DNA from: JASHVB01 sp035508435
GTDB taxonomy: Bacteria > Pseudomonadota > Alphaproteobacteria > Acetobacterales > Acetobacteraceae
DNA: 64,000 bases
Assembly: GCA_035508435.1 (NCBI GenBank)
Contig: DATJNA010000084.1
Span: 8,873-72,872, forward strand
Reading direction: 5' to 3'
Made by a program: the position numbers and the translations under genes. Below the pieces are notes generated by a model. The model had not been told where the DNA came from. It saw nothing but the letters and a program-made list of their open reading frames with translations, and made no database searches. Below, piece by piece: positions 18,102-26,190 of this stretch. The first letter of the stretch is position 1. Each line of letters opens with the position of its first letter.

Positions 18102-18320
18102 TCAGGCGAGCGTGCCCAGCACTTGCTCGTCGGAGGGGAACGCGCCGGTCGCCTTCTTGGAATACGCCAACCGGCCGTCCACCGTGATCTCGAACACGCC
18201 GCCGCCGCTCTTGCGCAGGCTCACCTGCGCTGCCGGGCGCGACGTCAGGATCAGGTCCCGCGCCGCACGGGCGCGCGGTTCATAGCCTCACATGCCGCAG
18301 TATTCGATCTCCACCTTCAT
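18102..18320 (-). CDS. SelW/Rdx-family thioredoxin-like protein with in-frame UGA (probable selenoprotein)
   Basis: Reading through one TGA, 73 codons from ATG 18320 to TGA 18102 encode a complete 72-residue Rdx (SelT/SelW/SelH) domain. It runs MKVEIEYCGM, then the UGA codon (18288-18290, residue 11), GYEPRARAARDL, VSLRKSGGGVFEITVDG and YSKKATGAFPS. The UGA falls exactly on the second redox position of the CxxC/CxxU motif (C8-G-M-U11), where known family members carry Cys or selenocysteine. AGGAGG at 18330-18335 is well spaced before the ATG. Sequence on both sides of the UGA remains family-like to the end. A hairpin starts nine nucleotides after the UGA. I infer selenocysteine insertion; decay of a Cys codon to stop is the alternative. 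selA, selB, selC and selD are not in this window. Confidence 0.75.
18258..18290 (-). promoter_or_regulatory. candidate bacterial SECIS element with UGA codon
   Basis: On the transcript strand UGA is followed by nine nucleotides and then CCGCGC (18278-18273) pairing perfectly with GCGCGG (18263-18258). The stem can be extended by two pairs past one bulged G, leaving a CCGU loop. The loop starts about 17 nt after the UGA, within the range reported for bacterial SECIS elements, and contains a GU. SelB would be the reader. Confidence 0.5.
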
Positions 18321-18470
18321 GCTGTCAGTCCTCCTGTTGCCATGGCTGCGGTCGGCGAGGGTGCCGCCGCGCGGTGATCGACGCAAGGCCGGCGTCATGC
18401 CGACCGACCGGCGTCATGCCGCGAAACATTGCGATGGCAGCGCCACGCCGGTTCAGGTTAAACGTCCCGC

Positions 18471-19895
18471 ATGAGTGAGTCCCGCATTATTCCTGTCATT
18501 CTCTCCGGCGGCTCCGGCACGCGGCTGTGGCCGGTGTCGCGCGAGAGCTTTCCGAAGCAGCTCTGGCCGCTGATCTCGGAGCATACCCTGATGCAGGAGA
18601 CCGCGTTGCGTGCCCGCGGCCCCGGCTTTGCGCCGCCGATCGTGGTCTGCAACCACGAGCATCGGTTCCTGATCGCGGAGCAATTGCGCGCCGCCGGCGT
18701 GCCCGACGCGCGGCTGATGCTGGAACCGGTGGGCCGCAACTCCGCGCCCGCCATTGCCGCCGCCGCCTTGCTCGCGGCCGAGACGGATCCCGACAGCTTG
18801 CTCTGGATGCTGGCCGCCGACCACGCCATCGCGGATGTTCCAGCACTGCACCGTGCGCTCGGGGTTGCCGCTGCGGCTGCGCGGCAGGGCCATTTCGTTA
18901 CCTTCGGGATGCACCCGACGGCGCCGGAGACCGGCTATGGCTATATCGAGCGCGGTGACCCGCTGCGCGACGCCCCGGGCGTCCACGCCGTCGCGCGGTT
19001 TGTGGAGAAGCCCGATGCCGCCACCGCCGCGCGCTTGCTCGCCGACGGGCGGCATTTGTGGAACTCGGGGATGTTCGTGTTCACCGCCCGCACCTTGCTC
19101 ACCGAACTGGAAGCGCATGCACCGGATGTGCTGCCGCCGGTGCAGCAAGCGGTGGAGGCACGACGGTCGGATCTCGATTTCATCCGACTGGAGGAGACGG
19201 CGTTCGCCGCCGCACCCTCGATCAGCCTGGACTATGCGGTGGCAGAGCGCACCAGTCGCGCCGCGGTGGTGCCGGCGGATATCGGCTGGTCCGACGTGGG
19301 AAGCTGGAGCGCGCTGTGGGAGCAAGGCACGCGCGATGCGGCGGGCAACGTTGCCATTGGCGACGTGGTGCTGGAAAACGCCCGCAACTGCTACGTGCGC
19401 AGCGACGGCATGCTGGCGGCGGTGGTCGGGCTGAGCGACGCGGTGGTGGTGGTGACGGAAGACGCCGTGCTGGCAATGCACCGCAACGACGCACAGGACG
19501 TGAAGAAGGTGGTGGACCGGTTGAAGGCCGTCGGCCGGCACGAGGCGGTGGCGCACAACCGGGTCTACCGCCCCTGGGGCTTCTACGAGTCCCTGATCCT
19601 GAGCGAGCGCTTCCAGGTAAAGCGCATCGTGGTAACCCCGGGCCAGCAGTTGTCGTTGCAGAAGCACTTCCATCGCGCGGAGCATTGGGTGGTGGTCAGC
19701 GGCACCGCCCGGGTGACGCGCAACGACGATGTGTTGATGGTGCATGAGAACGAGAGCGTCTATCTGCCGATGGGCTGCGTGCACCGGCTGGAAAACCCTG
19801 GCCGGATTCCACTGACGCTGATCGAGGTGCAGTCGGGGGCCTATCTGGGCGAGGATGACATCGTCCGTCTCGAGGATACCTACGGGCGCAGTTGA
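18471..19895 (+). CDS. manC: mannose-1-phosphate guanylyltransferase / mannose-6-phosphate isomerase
   Basis: The 474-residue bifunctional enzyme makes GDP-mannose for polysaccharide synthesis. The N-terminal nucleotidyltransferase shows VILSGGSGTRLWPVSRE, EPVGRNSAPAIAAAAL and FVEKPD. The C-terminal type II isomerase cupin shows QLSLQKHFHRAEHWVVVSG and YLPMGCVHRLENPG. Length is normal for the ManC/AlgA/XanB family. No exopolysaccharide cluster adjoins, so it probably serves several pathways. It is divergent from the SelW-like gene; the 150-bp gap repeats cggcgtcatgcc twice. Confidence 0.95.
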   Translation: MSESRIIPVILSGGSGTRLWPVSRESFPKQLWPLISEHTLMQETALRARGPGFAPPIVVCNHEHRFLIAEQLRAAGVPDARLMLEPVGRNSAPAIAAAALLAAETDPDSLLWMLAADHAIADVPALHRALGVAAAAARQGHFVTFGMHPTAPETGYGYIERGDPLRDAPGVHAVARFVEKPDAATAARLLADGRHLWNSGMFVFTARTLLTELEAHAPDVLPPVQQAVEARRSDLDFIRLEETAFAAAPSISLDYAVAERTSRAAVVPADIGWSDVGSWSALWEQGTRDAAGNVAIGDVVLENARNCYVRSDGMLAAVVGLSDAVVVVTEDAVLAMHRNDAQDVKKVVDRLKAVGRHEAVAHNRVYRPWGFYESLILSERFQVKRIVVTPGQQLSLQKHFHRAEHWVVVSGTARVTRNDDVLMVHENESVYLPMGCVHRLENPGRIPLTLIEVQSGAYLGEDDIVRLEDTYGRS

Positions 19896-19978
19896 GGGAA
19901 GCCACGGACAAGGCGAACGCGGCTCCCCTCCCCTCGCGCCGGGGGAACAACAGCCTTCACTCCCTCGGCTCCCTCACC

Positions 19979-20413
19979 TCACACCGTCGCCGCCCAGTGC
20001 GTCGGCGCCGGCACAGCACAGGGACCATCCACGTCCAGCGTCTGGAAATCCGCGGGCGCCACGATCTCCAGGTATTCCATATCGGCAGAGTAATCGAACA
20101 GGTAGTGGGTGATGCCGGGACGCTGGTGGACACAGTCGCCGGCAGCCACCAGGTGTTCCGTGTCCTCATACATGAAGCGTGCCCAGCCCTTCAGCATCAC
20201 GACGATATGGAAATCGGCGACGTGGCGATGCCAGCCGGTGCCTGTTTCGGGCGGCAGGTTCGCCTTGACATACTGGGCGATGACCCGCCCGCCGGTGGCC
20301 GCGGCGACGCCAAGATCGCGATAGAGGAAGAAATCGCGCAATCCGTCGCTGCGCCAGGGCGTGTCGCCCGGCTTGACGTGGGCGAACAGATTGACCAGCG
20401 GCTGATCCAACAT
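19979..20413 (-). CDS. cupin-domain protein
   Basis: The 144-residue product is a single cupin barrel: LPPETGTGWHRHVADFHIVV provides metal-binding histidines (motif 1) and VAAGDCVHQRPGITHYL the second motif. GGAGGAG nine bases before the ATG at 20413 fixes the start. No enzyme activity can be assigned. It is followed upstream by an unrelated binding-protein gene on the same strand, with a 279-bp gap that has no recognisable features. Confidence 0.75.
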   Translation of the reverse strand: MLDQPLVNLFAHVKPGDTPWRSDGLRDFFLYRDLGVAAATGGRVIAQYVKANLPPETGTGWHRHVADFHIVVMLKGWARFMYEDTEHLVAAGDCVHQRPGITHYLFDYSADMEYLEIVAPADFQTLDVDGPCAVPAPTHWAATV

Positions 20414-20692
20414 ACGGGCGGACTCCTCCGATTGGGCACGGAGGGGGCGTGCGCGTCGGGTGGCAAACCCCCTCGGCGCGGTTGCACCCAGGGCCTGCTT
20501 CGCGGAGTCGCCTCCCGGCCTTGCGCCCGACTGCCATACCTTCGCGGCGGCCGAGCGGCTTTGCTGCGGTGCAGCGTGCCACGCCTCGCATCGCGGCGGC
20601 AAGCGATTTCGTTGCATCGGAAACCATGCCGGCGGCAGCCGATCGATGCCCGCGGCCCGCCGCCGGCGCGGCTATGTCCGCGGCAGCCGATG

Positions 20693-21964
20693 TCAGGCGG
20701 GCTTGCTCCGATACGGCGTGATCAACGCGCCTGAGCGGTATGCCGCCGGCGCCAGCACGACTTCCAGATCCGGATTCCTGAATTGATCCAGATCGTGACC
20801 TTTGATGCCCTGGAACTGGGTGACGATCATGCGCGGCACCGCCCATTCGCCGTCCTTGCCGAAGGCGACGTCACCGATCGCCGTCTTGAACGTTCGGGTG
20901 CGCATCGCGCCGGCCAGTTTGGCATCGTCGAGGCTGCCGGCACTTTCCGCCGCCTGCTGCAACACCTGCATCCGTGCATAAGCCCAGGGCGGCAGGAAAA
21001 TGCCCAATGGATCGACGCCGGCCGCCGCTGCCCTGGCGCGGTAGCGTGCCAGGAACGCCATCACGCCGGGGAATTGCAGGGTCGGCGCCGGTACCCAGTT
21101 CTGCTGTATCACCACGCCGTTCAGCAGCGGCCCGAGCTGCGTCTTCAGCGCGGCGGTCTGCACGCCAACCATGCCGCCACCAAACAGCCGGGCCTCCAGG
21201 CCGATCTCGCTGGCCGCACGCAGGATGCCGGCGGTGTCGGGCGGGTAGGAGGCGATATAAACCACCTCGGCATCGGCGGCGCGCAGGGCACGCACCACCG
21301 GCGAATAATCGGCTGTCGTCGGCGGATAGGTGGCGTCGTGCACGATCTTCAGACCGGCCGCCTTGACGTTGTCGCGGGCGCCGTCCGAGGCGTTGCGGGC
21401 GAATTCGGCATCCGCCGCAAGGATCGCGACGGTGCGCGGCCGCGGCTGCAACGCCAGCGCCAGATTGAAATATTCCTGCGAGAAATAATGTTTCGGATCC
21501 GGCCCCACCGGCAGCATGGAAAAATACCGCGGATAATGGAACTCACTGTTCACGGCCAGGCAGAACAGACTGATGAACGTCTTGTTGTGGCCCATGATGA
21601 CGGGCATGGCGGGCGCGGTCATGTTGGTGGCATAGCCGGACACCACGAGATCGACCTTGTCGACCTCCAACAGCTTCACATAGATGCCGGGGACGTTCGC
21701 CGCATTGGATTGATTGTCGTAGTACGTGAGCTTGACCGGGCGGCCGAGCAAGCCGCCCTTGGCGTTCACGTCCTCCGCCCAGATTTGCATGGCAACGACG
21801 CCGGATTTGCCCACGGCGGCCAATCCGCCCGTCAGGGCCTCGGCAAAACCGATGGTGATGGGCGGCGCGTCCGCTCGGCTTCGCGAGGGCAGCGTTGTCG
21901 GCAGGGCTGCAAGCGGCAGCGCGGCAAGACGGGCCGCAAGCCGGCGGCGGCTGATCGGTGGCAT
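20693..21964 (-). CDS. branched-chain amino-acid-type ABC substrate-binding protein (orphan)
   Basis: The 423-residue product has a twin-arginine-like export signal (ISRRRLAARLAALPLAALP) and a Peripla_BP_6 (LivK/urea/amide) body: PPITIGFAEALTGGLAAVGK, VNAKGGLLGRPVKLTYYDNQ, VDLVVSGYATNMTAPAMPV, and VVYIASYPPDTAGILRAASE. The ligand is unknown. No permease or ATPase genes flank it. AGGGGA precedes the ATG at 21964; the frame stays open further upstream only across a dispersed repeat. Confidence 0.85.
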   Translation of the reverse strand: MPPISRRRLAARLAALPLAALPTTLPSRSRADAPPITIGFAEALTGGLAAVGKSGVVAMQIWAEDVNAKGGLLGRPVKLTYYDNQSNAANVPGIYVKLLEVDKVDLVVSGYATNMTAPAMPVIMGHNKTFISLFCLAVNSEFHYPRYFSMLPVGPDPKHYFSQEYFNLALALQPRPRTVAILAADAEFARNASDGARDNVKAAGLKIVHDATYPPTTADYSPVVRALRAADAEVVYIASYPPDTAGILRAASEIGLEARLFGGGMVGVQTAALKTQLGPLLNGVVIQQNWVPAPTLQFPGVMAFLARYRARAAAAGVDPLGIFLPPWAYARMQVLQQAAESAGSLDDAKLAGAMRTRTFKTAIGDVAFGKDGEWAVPRMIVTQFQGIKGHDLDQFRNPDLEVVLAPAAYRSGALITPYRSKPA

Positions 21965-22068
21965 GGTCGTTTCCCCTGAGTGCCTGGCGAGACGAGGATT
22001 TTGCGCAGACGCTAAGACAGCATCCGCCCGGTTCCTAGTGCCCAATATCAGAGGGCGGCAGGGGCCTT

Positions 22069-22197
22069 TGTCATTGCGAGGCCCCGCAGGTCCGAAGCAA
22101 TCTCGGCCGAAGCAATCTCGGCCGAAGCAGCGCGCGAACGTGCGTGCGCTCATCCGAACGAGGTTGCTTCGGCCCCTTGCGGCGCCTCGCAATGACA
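22069..22197. repeat. dispersed palindromic repeat (TGTCATTGCG family), copy B
   Basis: tgtcattgcgaggccccgca at the left and gcggcgcctcgcaatgaca at the right are inverted. The interior repeats cgaagcaatctcggc. It lies between two minus-strand genes. Confidence 0.8.
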
Positions 22198-22267
22198 GTG
22201 GACGCGCGACTCCGGCCCCGCGTGTCGTTGCCAGCACGCGAGTGCCGCAACAACCGTTCAGCGCCGC

Positions 22268-23425
22268 CTACGACGCGTCGGTGCCGAAGCGGAAGATTGT
22301 CGTGGAGTGGAAGGTCTCGCCCGGCTTCAGCTCGGTGGAAGGGAACTGCGGCTTGTTGGGCGAATCCGGGAAATGCTGCGTCTCCATGGTGAAGGCGTCG
22401 CCCTGGCGATACACCGTGCCGGCGGAGCCCACCAGCGTCCCATTGAAGAAGTTGCCGGTATAGACCTGCAGCCCCGGCTCGGTGGTCAGCACATCCAGCG
22501 TGCGGCCGCTCCGCGGGTCATAGGCGTGCGCGGCCGGCAATGGCGTGGTGGTGCGGCGCGACCCGTTCAGCACAAAATTGTGGTCGTAGCCATGCGCATA
22601 GACCATCTGCTGGAAGCCGGAGCGAAGCCGCGCGCCGATCGCCGTGGGCTGGCGAAAGTCCAATGGTGTGGCGGCGACCGTCGCCAGCTCGCCGGTGGGA
22701 ATCTGCGATGCATCGGTCGGGGTATAGCGGTCCGCGTCGATCTGCAAAATCTGGTTCTCCACCGAGCCTGAACCGTTGCCCGCCAGATTGAAGAAGCTGT
22801 GGTTGGTGAAATTGACGACCGTGTCCTTCGTGGTGGTGGCCTGGTAGTCGATGCGCAATTCGTTGCGATTATTGAGCGTGTAGCTGACGGTGACGTGCAG
22901 CGCCCCGGGAAAGCCCTGGTCGCCGTCAGGGCTGTCATGGCTCAGCGTCGCGCCGACGGTATTGCCTTCGTGGTGCGTCGTCACCGACCATACCGCCTTG
23001 TTGAAGCCTACCGTGCCGCCGTGCAGCGTGTTGCCGTTGTTGTTGACCGGCAGGTGGTACTCGTGCCCCTCCAGCGTGAAGCGTGCGCCGCCGATGCGGT
23101 TGGCATAGCGGCCGACAATGGCGCCGAAGTAGTTCGGGATGGTCTCGTAGTCGTGCAGGCTGGACAGGCCGAGCACGATGTCGGCCTTGTGGCCGTTACG
23201 GTCGGGTGCATCGATCTCGGTGATGACGCCGCCATAACTGAGGAATTTGACGACCAGGCCGTGGTCGTTGGTCATGGTATAGATCTGGACCGGCTCGCCG
23301 TCCTGCGTCGTGCCATAAGTCGCGGCCTGGATGGATGCCGCCTGCGCCGCCATCGTGCCGGCTCCCGCCATCAATGACAGTGAGACAAGGACAGCCGGCA
23401 GAGCGCCGAAATGCGGCATGGGCAT
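22268..23425 (-). CDS. galM: secreted aldose 1-epimerase (galactose mutarotase)
   Basis: The 385-residue product carries a signal peptide (cleavage after about residue 30, AAQA) and a full GalM fold. YGGVITEIDAPDRNG, GRYANRIGGARFTLEG, TLHGGTVGFNKAVW, VNFTNHSFFNLAGNG (catalytic His) and ELKPGE (catalytic Glu near the C-terminus) are all present. It interconverts anomers of hexoses, here apparently in the periplasm. GGGAGG nine bases before the ATG supports the start. Confidence 0.93.
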   Translation of the reverse strand: MPMPHFGALPAVLVSLSLMAGAGTMAAQAASIQAATYGTTQDGEPVQIYTMTNDHGLVVKFLSYGGVITEIDAPDRNGHKADIVLGLSSLHDYETIPNYFGAIVGRYANRIGGARFTLEGHEYHLPVNNNGNTLHGGTVGFNKAVWSVTTHHEGNTVGATLSHDSPDGDQGFPGALHVTVSYTLNNRNELRIDYQATTTKDTVVNFTNHSFFNLAGNGSGSVENQILQIDADRYTPTDASQIPTGELATVAATPLDFRQPTAIGARLRSGFQQMVYAHGYDHNFVLNGSRRTTTPLPAAHAYDPRSGRTLDVLTTEPGLQVYTGNFFNGTLVGSAGTVYRQGDAFTMETQHFPDSPNKPQFPSTELKPGETFHSTTIFRFGTDAS

Positions 23426-23491
23426 GATGCGTTCCTCCCGTTTGCCATCATCGCGACGCCATCATAGCAGCCGTCGTTGCGAGACGGCACG

Positions 23492-23633
23492 CCGTCATTG
23501 CGCGGCCCGCGGGGCCGGACAACCTCGCTCGCGTGGCTCACGCACGATCCATGCATTGCTCAAACGATCCGGCCATCGCTCGGACGACGTTGCTTCGTCC
23601 CGCCACGCCTGGCTGGCGGTCCCCGCAATGACG
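23492..23633. repeat. dispersed palindromic repeat (TGTCATTGCG family), copy C
   Basis: ccgtcattgcgcggcccgcg at the left and gcggtccccgcaatgacgg at the right are inverted, enclosing a divergent centre with gttgcttcgtcccgccacgc. It directly follows the end of the suf operon and could fold as its terminator. Confidence 0.75.
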
Positions 23634-23637
23634 GCGA

Positions 23638-24006
23638 TCAGACGTGGAAGCTCTCGCCGCAGCCGCAGCGGCCCTTCTCGTTCGGATTGACGAAGGTGAA
23701 GCCCGACGCCAGCGCCTTGGCCTCGTAGTCCATCACGGTACCGATCAGGAACAATGACGCCTTGCGGTCAATCAGGATGGTCAGGCCCTTGTCGGTGACG
23801 ACTTCGTCGGTCGGCGCCGGAGCGTCGGTCCAGCTCATGTCATAGGAGAGACCAGAGCATCCCTTGGTCTTCACGCCGATGCGCAGCAGGTTGCCTTGCT
23901 CGCCCTTCTCATACAGGCGGCGCAGGCGGTCGGCCGCGGCGTCGGTCAACGTCATCAGCGGCGGCAGGGCGCGGGTCTTGCGAGGGGCTGTCGTGGTCGT
24001 GCTCAT
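23638..24006 (-). CDS. sufA: A-type iron-sulfur carrier SufA
   Basis: The 122-residue scaffold/carrier has the three invariant cysteines of A-type proteins: Cys50 in TKGCSGLSY and Cys114/Cys116 in GRCGCGESF. It receives clusters from SufBCD and hands them to apo-proteins. It is the last gene of the suf operon. Confidence 0.95.
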   Translation of the reverse strand: MSTTTTAPRKTRALPPLMTLTDAAADRLRRLYEKGEQGNLLRIGVKTKGCSGLSYDMSWTDAPAPTDEVVTDKGLTILIDRKASLFLIGTVMDYEAKALASGFTFVNPNEKGRCGCGESFHV

Positions 24007-24030
24007 GGTACGGACTTATGTGATGCGTGG

Positions 24031-24396
24031 TCAGAACATGTTCAACTGCAGGCGGGCCTCGTCGCTCATGCGACTGGGGTCCCAGGGCGGGTCCCACACG
24101 GTTTCCACCTCGCACTCGGTCACGCCGGGCACGCCCATCACCGCTTCGCGTACTTGCTCGGGCAGTTCCTGGGCGCTGGGACAGGCAGGTGCGGTCAGCG
24201 TCATCTCCACCTTCACGCGGCCGTCGTCGTGAATGTCGATCGCGTAGATCAGGCCGAGCTCGTAAATGTTCACCGGGATTTCGGGATCGTAGACGGTGCC
24301 GATCGCGGCGATCAGAGTGTCCTCGGTGGGGCGCGGGGCGGTCTCGCCGTCCGGCGTCCACGCGGTGTGGCCAGTGCTGGCGGTCACGTCATTCAC
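24031..24396 (-). CDS. sufT: SUF-associated MIP18/DUF59 protein SufT
   Basis: The 121-residue product has the DUF59 core: DTLIAAIGTVYDPEIPVNIYELGLIY, VEMTLTAPACPSAQELP (with the conserved Cys) and TVWDPPWDPSRMSDEAR. SufT proteins assist cluster transfer or maturation. The start overlaps the end of sufU by 8 bp. Confidence 0.93.
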   Translation of the reverse strand: MNDVTASTGHTAWTPDGETAPRPTEDTLIAAIGTVYDPEIPVNIYELGLIYAIDIHDDGRVKVEMTLTAPACPSAQELPEQVREAVMGVPGVTECEVETVWDPPWDPSRMSDEARLQLNMF

Positions 24397-24865
24397 TGGT
24401 CGCCTCCTTGCCGCCCGCCAGGGCAGCGATCAGCGCGTGCCACGCGAGCGTGGCGCATTTCACGCGCGAGGGATATTCGTGCACGCCCGCCAGCGGCTGC
24501 AAGCGTTCCAGCGGCTCTGCCAGCGCGCCGCCACAGGCGGGACAGGTGCCGGTGCGGGCCAGTTCGCGGAACGCCTCGAACAAGGATTTGGTGTCGGCCT
24601 GGCTGCGACCCTTGACGGTCTCCGCCATCAGGTCGGCGGAGGCAACGCTGATGGCGCAGCCACGCGCCTCGAAGCCGGTGTCGGCGATGCTGCCGTCCGC
24701 CGCGAGCTTCACCCACACCTGGATGCGGTCGCCGCACATCGGGTTGTCGCCTTTGGCGGAGACGTCGAAGGCTGCCAGGCGATGCGCGTGCCTGGGGTGG
24801 CGGCCGTGATCAAGGATCACTTCCTGATACAGGTCGCGCAGATCGTCGAAAGTGTCAGCGGGCAT
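24389..24865 (-). CDS. sufU: SufU-type zinc sulfurtransferase
   Basis: The 158-residue product has the SufU ligands Cys44, Asp46, Cys70 and Cys137 (NPMCGDRI, ARGCAIS, RVKCATLAW). By family knowledge it accepts persulfide sulfur from SufS via a bound zinc. It carries an additional CPACGG pair (Cys108, Cys111) in the region that distinguishes SufU from IscU. Confidence 0.93.
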   Translation of the reverse strand: MPADTFDDLRDLYQEVILDHGRHPRHAHRLAAFDVSAKGDNPMCGDRIQVWVKLAADGSIADTGFEARGCAISVASADLMAETVKGRSQADTKSLFEAFRELARTGTCPACGGALAEPLERLQPLAGVHEYPSRVKCATLAWHALIAALAGGKEATSE

Positions 24866-24933
24866 CGGCAGACTCGTCGTCAGGGCGTCTCATCGCTGCG
24901 CCTCCTTCAGGTGAGGGGAAGCAATGACATATC

Positions 24934-26190
24934 TCATGCAAAAAACTCCCGCACCCGCACCAGCCCATCAGCCAACGCATCGATCTCCTCGTGCGTGGTA
25001 TAGAGGCCGAAGCTGGCGCGCGCCGTGCTTTCCAGGCCGAAGCGGTGCATCAGCGGTTCGGCACAGTGATGACCGGCACGCACCGCGATGCCCTGCCGGT
25101 CCAGCAGCGTGGCGACGTCGTGCGCATGCGCCTTGTCGAGCGCAAAGGCAACCACGCCACCGCGGTCCTGCGCACGGCCAAGGATCGTCAGGCCCGGCAC
25201 CACATCCAGCCGCGCCAGCGCGTGGTCGACCAGCGCATGCTCGCGCGCGGCGATGGCGTCGTAGCCGATCGCCCGCACGTAATCGATTGCCGCCTTCAGG
25301 CCGATGCCTTCGAGGATCGGCGGCGTGCCGGCCTCGAACTTGTGCGGCAGTTCGGCCCAGGTCGATTTCGCGTAGCTGACCGAGGCAATCATCTCGCCGC
25401 CACCCAGGAATGGCGGCATGCGGTCAAGCAGCTCGCGGCGACCCCACAGCACGCCGATGCCGGTGGGGCCGTACAGCTTGTGCCCCGTCCAGGCATAGAA
25501 ATCGCAATCCAGCGCCTGCACGTCGACCTGCCGATGCACCACCGCCTGGGCGCCATCGAACAATACCTTCGCCCCATGGGCATGGGCGATGCGAACGATT
25601 TGCTCTGCCGGCGTGACAGTGCCGAGCACGTTGGACATATGCGTCATCGACACCAGCCCGACCTTGCCGTCGGAGAGCAAGCGCTCGAAAGCGTCGAGGT
25701 CGAGCTCGCCGCTGTCCGTGATCGGGGCGACGCGCAGCTCGATGCCGCGCTCGTCGCGCAGCAACTGCCAGGGAATGATGTTGGAGTGGTGTTCCATCGC
25801 CGAGATCACCACCGCCTGGCCCGGCCGCATCACGCCGCGGCCATAACTGTGCGCCATCAGGTTGAGCGATTCGGTGACGTTGCGGGTGAACACCACTTCA
25901 TGCCGATCGCGGGCGTTCATCAGCGCGGCAACCGCATCGCGGGCCGATTCGTAAGCGTCGGTGGTGCGCTCGCTCATCCAGTGCAGGCCACGATGCACGT
26001 TGGCGTACTGCGTTTCCATCGCGTTGCGCATGGCGTCGATGACAACGCGCGGCTTCTGGGCCGAGGCGGCGCTGTCCAGGAACACCAGCGGCCTGCCGCG
26101 GATCTGCTGCGCCAGGATGGGGAAGTCGGCGCGGATGCGATCGATGGCGAAACCGGCGGCCGGCGCGGCGGGTCGGGTGATGACGTTCAT
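24934..26190 (-). CDS. sufS: cysteine desulfurase SufS
   Basis: The 418-residue PLP enzyme takes sulfur from cysteine. The PLP lysine is Lys238 in WTGHKLYGPTGIG. The persulfide cysteine is Cys376 in VRAGHHCAEPLM, the arrangement of group II desulfurases. The ATG at 26190 overlaps the sufD stop (ATGA), so the frame extension upstream is not part of the gene. Confidence 0.96.
   Translation of the reverse strand: MNVITRPAAPAAGFAIDRIRADFPILAQQIRGRPLVFLDSAASAQKPRVVIDAMRNAMETQYANVHRGLHWMSERTTDAYESARDAVAALMNARDRHEVVFTRNVTESLNLMAHSYGRGVMRPGQAVVISAMEHHSNIIPWQLLRDERGIELRVAPITDSGELDLDAFERLLSDGKVGLVSMTHMSNVLGTVTPAEQIVRIAHAHGAKVLFDGAQAVVHRQVDVQALDCDFYAWTGHKLYGPTGIGVLWGRRELLDRMPPFLGGGEMIASVSYAKSTWAELPHKFEAGTPPILEGIGLKAAIDYVRAIGYDAIAAREHALVDHALARLDVVPGLTILGRAQDRGGVVAFALDKAHAHDVATLLDRQGIAVRAGHHCAEPLMHRFGLESTARASFGLYTTHEEIDALADGLVRVREFFA

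Noticed and set aside
18102..18320. The SelW-like gene as an ordinary pseudogene with a premature stop.
   Set aside because: The stop falls exactly on the known selenocysteine position, everything downstream stays in frame and family-like, and a hairpin follows; kept as the alternative only.
22000..22237. Upstream extension of the branched-chain-type binding protein to 22237.
   Set aside because: The extra residues are translated from the dispersed repeat and lack signal-peptide character; the ATG at 21964 has a ribosome site and starts an export signal.
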